64,000 nt of DNA from contig NZ_JAATJI010000001.1 of the NCBI RefSeq assembly GCF_011927825.1, positions 186,001-250,000 on the forward strand, in the 5' to 3' direction. The notes under the pieces are model-generated. The model was not told the DNA's origin. It worked only from the letters and a program-made list of their open reading frames with translations, and searched no databases. This DNA is from Polymorphobacter fuscus. GTDB lineage: Bacteria > Pseudomonadota > Alphaproteobacteria > Sphingomonadales > Sphingomonadaceae. The position numbers and the translations under genes were made by a program. This document shows positions 8,177-17,682 of this stretch, piece after piece (position 1 is the first letter of the stretch; every line of letters starts with the position of its first letter).

Positions 8177-9640
8177 ATGAACGATCCCCAGGTGAACCTG
8201 TATCGGCAGGCCGAGCGGTCCGGCGGGCGTGCCGGTTTGCCGCTCGACGTGGCGACGTTCGCCGTGCGGATCGTGGAATTCCTGGTGGTGCTGGGCAGCG
8301 GCAGTCTCGCGATCCTGCTGATCCACAATGGGCTGACCGAATCCGAAGTCGCGGTCCATCTGCGCGTCGTTCTCATCACCGGCATCGCCTTTGCCGTCCT
8401 CGCCGAAAGCCTTGGTTGCTACGACCTCGATGCGCAGTTTTCGCTCCGGATGGCGTGGCAGCGGGTGGCGACCAGCTGGCTGACCTCGGCGCTGTTCATG
8501 ATGACCCTCGGGTTCATCCTGAAAGCGTCCGATTCGGTGTCGCGATCCTGGGCCGGTGGCTGGTTTGCGGCGGGCGGGCTGGCGCTGCTGCTGTCCCGCG
8601 GGGCGACGACCGTCTGGGTGCGCCGGCTGAAGAATCGCGGCACCTTCAACCAGCGGGTGGCGGTTTTCGGGGCCGGTCCGCAGGGGGTGCGTTTTGCCGA
8701 TTATGTCTTGAAGCACGACCGGTTGACGATCTCGCTGGTCGGGTTTTTCGATGACCGCCGTGACGGTCGGGTGCCGTCGGCGGCCGCAACCGTCCCGGTG
8801 CTCGGCAATCTTTCCGCGCTGATTTCGCTGATTCGCGATGGGCGCGTCGACCAGGTCGTGGTCGCCTTGCCATGGTCTGCCGAAGCGCGGCTGCAGCAGG
8901 TGGTCAGCCGCCTCGCGCTGACGCCGGTGAAGATCCGTCTGGCGCCCGACCTCGCCAGCTTTGCCTTTGCCCGGCGGCCGATCGTGGTGCTTGGCGACAT
9001 CCCGATGCTGACGCTGTTCGAACGGCCGATCTCGGGCATGGATGCGGCGCTCAAGCTGGTCGAGGACAAGTTGCTGACGCTGACCATCCTGGCGTTCACC
9101 TGGCCGATCCTGCTCGCCATCGCCATCGCCGTGAAGCTCGATTCGCCGGGTCCGGTGTTCTTCCGCCAGCCGCGGGAAGGCTTCAACAACCGGCCGTTCC
9201 GGGTTTTCAAATTCCGCACCATGTATCACAACCGGTCGGAATTCGACGCCATCCAGCAGGCCAGCCGGTCCGATCCGCGCGTGACACGCGTCGGGCGAAT
9301 CCTGCGGCGGACCAGCCTTGATGAGCTGCCGCAGCTGTTCAACGTCTTGAACGGCGACATGTCGCTGGTCGGGCCACGGCCGCATGCGGCGTCGACGCGC
9401 GCCGGCGGCCGGCTGTTCTCCGATGTCGTTGCGTCCTATGCCGCGCGGCACAAGGTCAAGCCGGGGATCACCGGCTGGGCGCAGGTCTGTGGCTGGCGTG
9501 GCGAAACCGATACCGAGGAAAAGCTCGTCAAGCGGCTCGAGCATGACCTTCACTATATCGAGAACTGGTCGCTGGCGTTCGACTTCTACATCCTGTTCCG
9601 GACCATCGGCTCCGTATTGCTGCCCAAAAATGCGTTCTGA
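8177..9640 (+). CDS. Undecaprenyl-phosphate sugar phosphotransferase (WcaJ-type)
   Basis: A 487-residue initiating enzyme of exopolysaccharide synthesis. The N-terminal third has about four membrane helices. A Rossmann-like CoA-binding domain follows ([17 protein letters not shown], about 160-180), then one more helix (about 300-325) and the bacterial sugar transferase domain. The domain motifs are [34 protein letters not shown] and LVGPRPHA, with [10 protein letters not shown] near the end. The enzyme transfers hexose-1-phosphate, commonly glucose, from UDP-sugar to undecaprenyl phosphate; which sugar is used here cannot be read from sequence. Its last 11 bases overlap the acyltransferase start at 9630. 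Confidence 0.93.
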   Translation: MNDPQVNLYRQAERSGGRAGLPLDVATFAVRIVEFLVVLGSGSLAILLIHNGLTESEVAVHLRVVLITGIAFAVLAESLGCYDLDAQFSLRMAWQRVATSWLTSALFMMTLGFILKASDSVSRSWAGGWFAAGGLALLLSRGATTVWVRRLKNRGTFNQRVAVFGAGPQGVRFADYVLKHDRLTISLVGFFDDRRDGRVPSAAATVPVLGNLSALISLIRDGRVDQVVVALPWSAEARLQQVVSRLALTPVKIRLAPDLASFAFARRPIVVLGDIPMLTLFERPISGMDAALKLVEDKLLTLTILAFTWPILLAIAIAVKLDSPGPVFFRQPREGFNNRPFRVFKFRTMYHNRSEFDAIQQASRSDPRVTRVGRILRRTSLDELPQLFNVLNGDMSLVGPRPHAASTRAGGRLFSDVVASYAARHKVKPGITGWAQVCGWRGETDTEEKLVKRLEHDLHYIENWSLAFDFYILFRTIGSVLLPKNAF

Positions 9641-10691
9641 ATCGCTTTCGCAGCCGCGCTGGCTGGGCGCGCCCGTTACCGATGCGGAGCTGCGGGCCGA
9701 TGGCAACGCCTTCACGCTCATGCGCTGGATCCTGGCGTCGACGGTGATGTTCTCGCACGGGTGGGATTTGACCCAGCCGTCGCAGGGGCTCGATCCGTCC
9801 GTGGCGATCCTGGGCCAGCCGGTCAGCCGGCTCGCGGTTCTGCTGTTCTTCTCGCTCAGCGGATACCTGGTCATCGGCGGGCTGCTGCGGCGGGGCGTCG
9901 GCACTTTCCTGAAAAACCGGGCACTGCGGTTGATCCCGGGGCTGTGGGTCATGCTGATCGTCGTGCCGGTGCTGCTGTGGCTGGTCTGCGGCACCACCCC
10001 GGCAGCGGACTTCTTCACCCATCGCGAGACCCTGGCCTATGTCTGGCGCAATGCCCTGCTGATCGGCGGCGCCTATACATTGCCGGGCATTTTCCTGGAT
10101 TCGCCGTCGATGGCGGTCAATGGCTCGCTGTGGACGATCCCTTATGAAGTGCGATGCTATCTGGCGCTGGCGTTGCTCGCGGGCCTTGGCTTGGGGCTGA
10201 CGCGGCGGCGGCTGACGATCATCCTGCTCGCGGGGCTGGCGCTGCACCTGGCCTTGCCCGAAAATCTGATTCCGCCGCTCATGCTGGCGCGGCGGTTGGG
10301 CTTCGCGTTCTTCGTCGGCGTGCTGGCATGGCTGTGGCGTGAGCGGATGAGCCTGTCGTGGCCGCTGGCCGTCGCCGGCGTGGCGGCGGCGCTGCTGGTT
10401 CCGGTCGAAAACCGGTACCAGCTGCCGGCCATCGAGATTGCCCTGACCTATTTCGTCATGGTCGCAGCCTTCCGGATGCCGGCGGCGATCAAGACCGCCA
10501 GCCAGCGGCTGCCGGACTATAGCTATGGCATCTATATCTATGCCTTCCCGGCGCAGCAGGTGGCGTTGCACTTCGGTGCCGCCGATCCGCTGGCGAATAT
10601 TGCCTGGGGGTTTCTCATCACCCTCCCGCTCGCCGCGCTGTCCTGGCACCTCATCGAGGAACCGGCACTGTCACTCAAAAGAGTGCGCTAA
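9630..10691 (+). CDS. Acyltransferase family 3 (OafA/YrhL-like) membrane protein
   Basis: A 353-residue polytopic protein. The family's early histidine is in MFSHGWD (about residue 38), FFSLSGYLVIGG follows, and NGSLWTIPYEVRCY marks the conserved second loop; about ten membrane helices span the rest. Family 3 enzymes O-acylate (often O-acetylate) surface polysaccharides from the cytoplasmic side. Given its overlap with the sugar transferase gene, decoration of this cluster's exopolysaccharide or its lipid-linked unit is the likely job. ATG at 9630 is the first plausible start; the frame is open further upstream inside the neighbour. Confidence 0.87.
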   Translation: MRSESLSQPRWLGAPVTDAELRADGNAFTLMRWILASTVMFSHGWDLTQPSQGLDPSVAILGQPVSRLAVLLFFSLSGYLVIGGLLRRGVGTFLKNRALRLIPGLWVMLIVVPVLLWLVCGTTPAADFFTHRETLAYVWRNALLIGGAYTLPGIFLDSPSMAVNGSLWTIPYEVRCYLALALLAGLGLGLTRRRLTIILLAGLALHLALPENLIPPLMLARRLGFAFFVGVLAWLWRERMSLSWPLAVAGVAAALLVPVENRYQLPAIEIALTYFVMVAAFRMPAAIKTASQRLPDYSYGIYIYAFPAQQVALHFGAADPLANIAWGFLITLPLAALSWHLIEEPALSLKRVR

Positions 10692-10891
10692 CCCGAACGG
10701 GTGCAAACTGTCGGCAGGCTTTACAGTTCCAAATCTAGCCAAAAGTAGTAGGTGCGCATTTTCATACGCTTAGCGTTACGAACGCAATTGGCATGGGCCT
10801 TGCATAGACTTTCGCAAGGGGATGTTCTCCGGATTTCCCGAGTGTTTCCAAACCTTTACCCTTTGTTAAATCCTTTGCGGAGTGGCTCTAA
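10692..10891 (+). other. Regulatory intergenic region before the PEP-CTERM gene
   Basis: This 200-base gap is visibly AT-richer than its surroundings. It holds the sigma-54 promoter at 10789-10804 and a probable leader of about 75 bases. No open frame of note was seen in it. Confidence 0.6.
10789..10804 (+). promoter_or_regulatory. Sigma-54 (RpoN) promoter of the PEP-CTERM gene
   Basis: TGGCAT-GGGCC-TTGCA matches the consensus TGGCAC-N5-TTGCW with one mismatch. The GG at 10790 and GC at 10802 have the required 12-base spacing. Transcription would start near 10815, leaving a leader of about 75 bases before the ATG at 10892. PEP-CTERM genes in other bacteria are known to be driven by RpoN together with a PrsK/PrsR-type two-component system, so an enhancer-binding activator encoded elsewhere is expected. 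Confidence 0.78.
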
Positions 10892-11689
10892 ATGTCGAAG
10901 ATCAAGCTCATCATGGCCGCTGCGGTCGCAGCGGCATCCCTGTCCTCCACTGCAGCGCATGCTGTCATCGAAACCTTTGCGACGTTCAGCAGCCCGACAT
11001 CGGCCGCCAATGTGCGCTGGGTCAACAACGGCGTCGGCAAAACCTCGTCGGTCACCAACACCTCGACCGGCACCGGCGGCTATTTCTACACCATCGGCTC
11101 CGCGACCGGTACGGTTCCGGCCTCGACCATCGTGGCATTCAACTTCCTCCAGCCGGTTCTGGCGACTGTTAGCCCGATTTCGGCTGACTTCTTCATGGAC
11201 ATTACGGTGACCAACACGCCGGCATCGACCATGGGCGGGTTCAGCATCCAGATCGTTCCGACTGGCTCTTTCTCCTTCACGAGCCGTCAGGCCGTGACCG
11301 TCGGCAATGTCACCTATGCAGCGGGCTCCAACCTGCTGACCGGCACCTTCTCGGCCGGGTCGATCTTTGGTGCTTCGACGTCGGGTTCGTTTTCGGGCAA
11401 TTCGGACACTGGCGTCCTGACCTATACGTCGGACTTCCTCGATTTCGACGCCACCGCGGCGCGTGATTTCTCGATGTCGATGACCTCGATCACGCCGTCG
11501 ATCTTCCGCACCACCGGTCGTGCACTGCGCACCTTCACCGGTGTTGCCGGCGGCAGCTTCTCTTCGGATCCGGCGCCGATCGTCAATGCCGTTCCCGAAC
11601 CGCAGGTCTGGGGCATGCTCGTCGTCGGCTTCGGCCTTGTCGGCGTCCAGGTTCGCCGCCGCGCCCGCAACGGCAGCGTCGTCGCCTGA
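10892..11689 (+). CDS. Secreted PEP-CTERM sorting-domain protein
   Basis: A 265-residue protein with a clear signal peptide (MSKIKLIMAAAVAAAS...AAHA, cleavage near residue 24). The Ser/Thr/Gly-rich beta-type body has no recognised catalytic motif. The C-terminal sorting tail has the PEPQVWGM motif near residue 236, then a hydrophobic helix (LVVGFGLVGV) and an arginine cluster (RRRAR). Such proteins are cleaved by the exosortase and released to the surface or the exopolysaccharide matrix. Its position directly after the polysaccharide genes, and the RpoN promoter, support a matrix or floc role, which is inferred. A strong hairpin terminator follows at 11706. Confidence 0.9.
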   Translation: MSKIKLIMAAAVAAASLSSTAAHAVIETFATFSSPTSAANVRWVNNGVGKTSSVTNTSTGTGGYFYTIGSATGTVPASTIVAFNFLQPVLATVSPISADFFMDITVTNTPASTMGGFSIQIVPTGSFSFTSRQAVTVGNVTYAAGSNLLTGTFSAGSIFGASTSGSFSGNSDTGVLTYTSDFLDFDATAARDFSMSMTSITPSIFRTTGRALRTFTGVAGGSFSSDPAPIVNAVPEPQVWGMLVVGFGLVGVQVRRRARNGSVVA

Positions 11690-11705
11690 TCGTCTGACGC
11701 ATCGC

Positions 11706-11745
11706 AAAAAGGGCCTGCCGGCGGCGACGTCGGCAGGCCTTTTTG
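11706..11745 (+). terminator. Rho-independent terminator after the PEP-CTERM gene
   Basis: GCCTGCCG (11713-11720) pairs with CGGCAGGC (11731-11738). The stem is extended by AAAAAGG on one side and CCTTTTTG on the other. The T-run lies at the 3' end on the plus strand, 17 bases after the stop codon. The flanking A-run would let it work in both directions. Confidence 0.88.
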
Positions 11746-12166
11746 TGTCTGGTGCCTGCGGACATGGAGGCTGTCGCCTGCGCGCAACTGCATCGGCCGC
11801 AATGCCGGGACACCGCGCAAGCGCTGCCGTGGCTCCGTATTTCGGGCCGGGTCGCGCACGGCCTTCGCTTCGGCCGGAGGGACGGGTGCGCGAATCCCTG
11901 CAGTTTGTGGCAAAATGACCCCGCCGCCGTAGCGCGTGCGACAGGCAGAGGCTGCGCCCCGATTCCCGCTTTCCGATCGAATGGCAACACCATGGTCGTT
12001 CGAGCTTGATTCCGGACATATTCGTGCCCTAAACGGCATCTAACGATAATGAAGCGTCGTCATGCCATATGGCGGGATCATTTCGATGTGATCGCTTGGC
12101 CCCGCCGGGGCCGCACGTTATGGCTGTTGGGCGGGGATTGCGCGCAGGGGATCAAGGGCAAAACCA
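11746..12166. other. Intergenic region before the propionyl-CoA synthase operon
   Basis: About 420 bases with no credible gene. The first part (to about 11980) is GC-rich, with short open frames on both strands that show no family resemblance. The last 160 bases include an AT-richer patch near 12005-12055 that could hold the operon promoter, and AAGGGC about eight bases before the ATG at 12167. No strong -35/-10 pair, operator dyad or riboswitch fold stands out. Confidence 0.5.
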
Positions 12167-15100
12167 ATGACCGATATTGCAACTCTGGCGGCGGATGCGC
12201 GGCCGGCGCGCCTCGAGCCCGTCAGCAACCCGATCCGGACGCGGGCCGATTGGGACGATCTGCGAGCGGCGGTGGTCGCCGATCCGGGTGCCGTCCATGG
12301 CGCGATCGCGGCGCGCAACCTGCACTGGCTGGTCCCGCTTGCGGATGGCACATCGGCGTGGCTCGCCTTCGACGGCACGGGCTGGTCGGGTTGGGACGCA
12401 GCCACCGCCGCGCCCGTCACCCCCGACCTGGCCGCCGATTTTGCCCCATGGACGCGGGCCTTCAACGATGACGACGCGCCGCATTTCCGCTGGTTCGATG
12501 GCGCGCGGACCAATTGCGGCTTCAACGAGGTCGATCGGCATGTCCTCGCCGGCCATGGCGACGAGACCGCCTTCATCTTCGAAGGCGATCGCTGGGACAT
12601 GGCGCAGGACCAGGGCCGCGGCGCGCCGGTCGATTGCTATGGTGTCAGCCGCAAGCGGCTGCTGCTCGAAACCGCCAAATGCGCGATCGCGCTGAAGAAC
12701 CTGGGGCTCAAGGCCGGCGACCGTATCGCGCTCAACATGCCCAACATCCCGGCGCAGCTCTACTGGACCGAAGCGGCCAAGCGGATCGGCGTGCTCTACA
12801 CCCCGGTGTTCGGCGGCTTTTCCGACAAGACGCTTTCGGACCGCATCCATGACGCCGGCGCGCGGATCGTCATCACCGCCGATGGCGGCTATCGCATGGC
12901 GCAGATCGTGCCGTTCAAGACCGCCTATACCGATCCGGCGCTCGACAATTATGTCCCGGTGCAGGTGGCGTTGCGGCTGTTGGCCGATCGGCTCGCCGGT
13001 GACGATCTCGGCCTGTCGGCGGAGATGGCGGCGGCGATGGTCGAAACCGTCAGCGCGACGCTGAAGGGCGAAGTCACCGTCGAGCGCGGCGATGTCATGC
13101 GCGGCGTCGGCCGCGCGCTGGCCGAACTGGGCAAGGCGGGAACCGTCGATTCGACCGCGGCGGCGCGAATCCGCATCGCGGTCGCCGAAAGCCTGGTGGC
13201 GACGCCGCCGCGCGTCGACGCCGTGGTCGTCGCGCGCCACACCGGCCAGCCCGATATCGTCTGGCGCGACCGCGACCTGTGGAGCCACGACCTGACCAAC
13301 AAGGCGCTGGCCGAAATCCTCGCCGCCGCCGGCGTTGCTTCGGAGGCCGAACTGCTGGCACTGCCGGACACCGATTTCGTTCGCGCCATCTGGGCGGCAG
13401 CGCCGGTGCTGCCGGTCGATGCCGAATATCCGATGTTCTTCATCTACACCTCGGGGTCGACGGGCAAACCCAAGGGCGTCGTCCATGTCCATGGCGGTTA
13501 CGCCGCCGGGATCGCCGAAACGATGAAGGTGGCGTTCGATGCGCGGCCCGGCGACGTGCTGTATGTCGTTGCCGATCCGGGCTGGATCACCGGCCAGAGC
13601 TACATGATCTCCGCCCCGCTGCTGACGCGCGTGACGACGGTGCTGGGGGAGGGGGCGCCGGTGTTCCCGCATTCGGGGCGCTTCGCCGCGATGATCGAGC
13701 GGCACGGCGTCACCATCTTCAAGGCCGGCGTGACCTTCCTGAAGGCGGTGATGAGCGACCCGCAGAACCTGAAGGACATCCAGAATTACGACATGGGCGG
13801 CCTGCGCGTCGCGACCTTCTGTGCGGAGCCCTGCTCGCCGCCGGTGCAGGCGTTCGGCATGGCGAATGTGACGCCGCAATATATCAACAGCTATTGGGCC
13901 ACGGAACACGGCGGCATCGCCTGGACGCATTTCTACGGCAACGACGATTTCCCGCTTGCCGCCGATGCGCGGACCTTCCCGCTGCCCTGGATCGTCGGTG
14001 ATGTCTGGGTGGAGGACGAGGCCGGCGACGGCCAGGCGGTGGCGCCGCTGGCGCGTGCCGGCGGCGGCGGCGGCGTCAACTGGCGCCGCGCCGATGTGGG
14101 CGAAAAGGGCGAAATCGTCATCGCCGCGCCCTATCCCTATCTGGCGCGCACCGTCTGGGGCGACCCCGAGCATTTCACCGTCGTCGATGGCAGTGTGGCG
14201 GCCGGCTGGAAGGGCGACGCCGAGCGTTGGGACAGCAATTACTGGCGGCGCTGGAATGGCGTCTGGGCCTATACCCAGGGCGATTTCGCCGTGCGGCATG
14301 CCGATGACGGCTTTTCGCTCCATGGCCGGTCGGACGATGTCATCAATGTCTCGGGCCACCGCATGGGCACCGAGGAGATCGAAGGCGCGATTTTGCGCGA
14401 CAAGCAGCTCGACCCCGACAGCCCGCTCGGCAATGTCCTGGTGGTCGGTGCGCCGCACCGCGAAAAGGGGCTGACCCCGATCGCGTTCGTGACGGCAGCG
14501 CCGGGCCAGACTCTGACGCGCGACGACTTCCGCCGCCTGTCTGACCTGGTGCGGCAGGAAAAGGGCGCCGTTGCGGTGCCCGGTGATTTCATCGAGGTCA
14601 GCCAGTTCCCTGAAACCCGCAGCGGCAAATATATGCGGCGGATGGTGCGGGCGATCGTGGAGGGCGGCGACGTCGGCGATGTGACGACGCTGCGCAACCC
14701 CGAAAGCCTCGATGAGCTGAAAAAGGTGATCGGCGACTGGCAGCGGCGGCAGAGCCTGTCCGAAGACCAGCAGATCTTCGACCGCTATCGCTATTTCCGC
14801 ATCCAGTACAACGAAGTCGCGCCCGGGCAGAAGGTTGCGACGGTGTTCGTCACCAACCCGCCGGTCAATGCGCTGAACGAGCGCGCCATCGACGAGCTGG
14901 TCATCGTTGTCGAGCATCTGTCGCGGCGCGACGATGTCGTCGCCGTCGTCTTCACCGGCGACGGCACGGCGAGTTTTGTCGCCGGTGCCGATATTCGCCA
15001 GTTCCTCGACGAAATCCACACGATCGAGGAAGCGCGGGTGCTGCCCAACAACGCCCAGCTGGCGTTCGCGCGCATCGAAAGCATGGGCAAGCCGTGCGTC

Positions 15101-17671
15101 GCCGCGATCCAGGGCGTCGCGCTCGGCGGCGGCATGGAATTCGCGCTGGCCTGCCATTGGCGGGTGGCGGAGGCGCATGCGCGCTTCGGCCAGCCCGAAA
15201 TCCGGCTGCGCCTGCTGCCCGGCTATGGCGGCACGCAAAGGTTGCCGCGCCTGCTCGCCGAAAAGCGCGGGCCGGAGGGGCTGCGCGATGCGCTCGACCT
15301 CATCCTTGGCGGCCGCAGCATCGATGGCGAAGCGGCGCTGGAAATCGGCCTTGTCGAAACCCTTGCGACCGGTGCCGATGACGCGCTCGGCCTCGCCCAT
15401 GCCGCGGTGCGCGAGTTCGTTCGCCATGGCGAGAACAGCAAGCTCGGCCGCGTCTGGGCGGAACGCCGCAAGGCCGCCAAGGGCGCCTGGCAGCAGCCGG
15501 CGCATGTCGATCTCGACGAAGCGCTGGCGGATGACTTTGTCCAGCGCATTCTGCGCCAGCTCGAATGGGCCGGCCGCGCGACCGCCGGCGAACGCGCCAT
15601 CGCTGCGATCCGCGCCGGCTGGACCGAGGGCATGGCCGCCGGGCTGGAACGCGAGGCGCAGCTGTTCGCCGAAGCCGTGGTCGACCCGCAGGGCGGCAAG
15701 ACCGGCATTCGCGAATTCCTCGACAAGAAGAGCCCGCCGCTGCCGGTGCGCCGCAACGGCGTCTTCATCGACAGCGAGCATGACGCCCGGGCCGAGCGGC
15801 TGGAAGCGGCCGGCGACCTGTTGCCGGTCGGCGCACCCTTCTTCCCCGGCGTGACGGCGATCCCTGGCCACCAATATGCCTTTGGCATTGCGCGCGACGC
15901 CGATACCGGGGCGCCGCGGTTCGGCCAGCCGGCGACGCATGAGCGCGAGCTGATCGTGCCGGTGCCGGCACCGGAGCCGAACGAGGCACTGGTCTATCTG
16001 CTGACGTCGGAGGTCAACTTCAACGATATCTGGGCGTTGACCGGGATTCCGGTGTCGCCCTTCGATGGCCATGAGGAAGATTTCCAGACGACCGGGTCGG
16101 GTGGCCTGGCATTGATCGCGGCGCTGGGCTCCGAAGCGCGGGGCGAGGGCCGTCTGAAGGTCGGCGACATGGTCGCGGTCTATTCCGGCACGTCGGATCT
16201 GCTCAGCCCGGCGGCCGGCCGGGACCCGATGTTCGCCGATTTCAGCATCCAGGGCTATGAAACCAAGACCGGCAGCCACGCCCAGTTCCTCACCGTCCAG
16301 GCGCCTCAGCTGCATGCCGTTCCCGGCGACCTGACGCTCGAACAGGCGGGCAGCTATATCCTCAACCTCGGCACGATCGTGCGCTGCCTGTTCACGACGC
16401 TGGAAATCGTCGGCGGCAAGACGATCTTCATCGAAGGCTCGGCGACCGGGACCGGGCTCGATGCGCTGAAGTCGTCGAAGGCCAGCGGGCTGGCGGTGAC
16501 CGGGCTGGTGTCGAGCCCGGCGCGCGCGGAGTTCGTGACGCTGAAGGGCGCGGTGGGCGCCATCGACCGGACCGATGCGCGCTTTGCCGCGCTTTACACG
16601 CCGGTTCCCGATGGGGCGGAGGCGTCGCGGGCGTGGGAGGCAGCGGGCGCACCGCTCGTCGCGGAATACAAGCGCCTCAACAATGGCAAGCTGGCCGATT
16701 ATGCCGTCAGCCATGCCGGCGAGACGTCGTTCCCGCGCAGCTTCCAGCTGCTCGCCGAAGGGGGCAAGCTGGCCTTTTATGGCGCGTCGTCGGGCTATCA
16801 CCTCGGCTTCATGGGCAAGCCAGGGGCATCGACCGCCGAGGCGATGCTGCAAAAGGCCGGTGCCCGGGGCGGCGAGGCGATCCTGATCTTCTACGGTCCC
16901 AATTCGACGGCGCTCGCCGACGAAACCGGGCTGGAGATGATCGAGGCGGCGCGCGGCATCGGCGCCCGCACCGTCGTGGTCACCACCACCGATGGCCAGC
17001 GTGAATTCATCCTGTCGCTGGGTTTCGAAGATGCCGTGGCGGGGGTCGTGTCTCTGGAAGGCATCAAGCGGCGGGAGGGGGCCAATTTCGAATGGCCCGA
17101 CACCATGCCGCGTTTGCCGGTAGCGCGTGCCGATATCGAGGCCTTCCGCGAAGCCGTGCGCGAATTCCAGGACAAGACGCTCAAGCCGTTCGGCAGTGCC
17201 GTCGGCAAGTTGCTGCGATCCCCCGACAACCCGCGCGGCGCTCCCGACATCGTGCTGGAACGTGCCGGGCAGGACACGCTCGGGGTCACCTCGGCGCTGG
17301 TCAAGCCCTTCACCGGGCGGATCGTTTATGCCGAGGACATGGCCGGGCAGCGCTATAATTTCTACGCGCCGCAGGTGTGGACGCGGCAGCGGCGGATCAT
17401 CATGCCGACCGCCGAAATCCTCGGCACGCATCTGTGCAATGCCTATGAAGTGACGCGGATGAACGACATGGTCGCAGCCGGGCTGCTCGACGTAACCGAG
17501 CCGACGGTGGTGCCATGGGAGGGATTGCCCGAAGCGCACCAGTCGATGTGGGACAACCGCCATTCGGGCGCGACCTATATCGTCAACCATGCGCTGCCGG
17601 CGTCGGGGCTGCGCAGCCGTGACGAACTGTACGAAGCCTGGGCGGCCGAAGCCCCTGCGACCTCGAACTGA
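12167..17671 (+). CDS. pcs: Trifunctional propionyl-CoA synthase
   Basis: An 1834-residue fusion, close in size to the Chloroflexus enzyme. Domain 1 (about 1-870) is an AMP-forming acyl-CoA ligase with YTSGSTGKPKG near 426-436, WATEHGG, GRSDDVINVSGHRMG near 720 and the catalytic lysine in RSGKYMRR at Lys821. Domain 2 (about 875-1130) is an enoyl-CoA hydratase with both catalytic glutamates, in ALGGGMEFAL and FGQPEIRLRLLPG. Domain 3 (about 1250-1834) is a zinc-free MDR reductase of crotonyl-CoA reductase type (EVNFNDIWALTG, FIEGSATGTG). Net reaction: 3-hydroxypropionate + ATP + CoA + NADPH to propionyl-CoA + AMP + PPi + NADP+ + water, with acrylyl-CoA held inside the protein in the characterised homologue. 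All three domains look intact. The malonyl-CoA reductase gene starts 11 bases later. Confidence 0.95.
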   Translation: MTDIATLAADARPARLEPVSNPIRTRADWDDLRAAVVADPGAVHGAIAARNLHWLVPLADGTSAWLAFDGTGWSGWDAATAAPVTPDLAADFAPWTRAFNDDDAPHFRWFDGARTNCGFNEVDRHVLAGHGDETAFIFEGDRWDMAQDQGRGAPVDCYGVSRKRLLLETAKCAIALKNLGLKAGDRIALNMPNIPAQLYWTEAAKRIGVLYTPVFGGFSDKTLSDRIHDAGARIVITADGGYRMAQIVPFKTAYTDPALDNYVPVQVALRLLADRLAGDDLGLSAEMAAAMVETVSATLKGEVTVERGDVMRGVGRALAELGKAGTVDSTAAARIRIAVAESLVATPPRVDAVVVARHTGQPDIVWRDRDLWSHDLTNKALAEILAAAGVASEAELLALPDTDFVRAIWAAAPVLPVDAEYPMFFIYTSGSTGKPKGVVHVHGGYAAGIAETMKVAFDARPGDVLYVVADPGWITGQSYMISAPLLTRVTTVLGEGAPVFPHSGRFAAMIERHGVTIFKAGVTFLKAVMSDPQNLKDIQNYDMGGLRVATFCAEPCSPPVQAFGMANVTPQYINSYWATEHGGIAWTHFYGNDDFPLAADARTFPLPWIVGDVWVEDEAGDGQAVAPLARAGGGGGVNWRRADVGEKGEIVIAAPYPYLARTVWGDPEHFTVVDGSVAAGWKGDAERWDSNYWRRWNGVWAYTQGDFAVRHADDGFSLHGRSDDVINVSGHRMGTEEIEGAILRDKQLDPDSPLGNVLVVGAPHREKGLTPIAFVTAAPGQTLTRDDFRRLSDLVRQEKGAVAVPGDFIEVSQFPETRSGKYMRRMVRAIVEGGDVGDVTTLRNPESLDELKKVIGDWQRRQSLSEDQQIFDRYRYFRIQYNEVAPGQKVATVFVTNPPVNALNERAIDELVIVVEHLSRRDDVVAVVFTGDGTASFVAGADIRQFLDEIHTIEEARVLPNNAQLAFARIESMGKPCVAAIQGVALGGGMEFALACHWRVAEAHARFGQPEIRLRLLPGYGGTQRLPRLLAEKRGPEGLRDALDLILGGRSIDGEAALEIGLVETLATGADDALGLAHAAVREFVRHGENSKLGRVWAERRKAAKGAWQQPAHVDLDEALADDFVQRILRQLEWAGRATAGERAIAAIRAGWTEGMAAGLEREAQLFAEAVVDPQGGKTGIREFLDKKSPPLPVRRNGVFIDSEHDARAERLEAAGDLLPVGAPFFPGVTAIPGHQYAFGIARDADTGAPRFGQPATHERELIVPVPAPEPNEALVYLLTSEVNFNDIWALTGIPVSPFDGHEEDFQTTGSGGLALIAALGSEARGEGRLKVGDMVAVYSGTSDLLSPAAGRDPMFADFSIQGYETKTGSHAQFLTVQAPQLHAVPGDLTLEQAGSYILNLGTIVRCLFTTLEIVGGKTIFIEGSATGTGLDALKSSKASGLAVTGLVSSPARAEFVTLKGAVGAIDRTDARFAALYTPVPDGAEASRAWEAAGAPLVAEYKRLNNGKLADYAVSHAGETSFPRSFQLLAEGGKLAFYGASSGYHLGFMGKPGASTAEAMLQKAGARGGEAILIFYGPNSTALADETGLEMIEAARGIGARTVVVTTTDGQREFILSLGFEDAVAGVVSLEGIKRREGANFEWPDTMPRLPVARADIEAFREAVREFQDKTLKPFGSAVGKLLRSPDNPRGAPDIVLERAGQDTLGVTSALVKPFTGRIVYAEDMAGQRYNFYAPQVWTRQRRIIMPTAEILGTHLCNAYEVTRMNDMVAAGLLDVTEPTVVPWEGLPEAHQSMWDNRHSGATYIVNHALPASGLRSRDELYEAWAAEAPATSN

Positions 17672-17682
17672 AAGAACCGACG

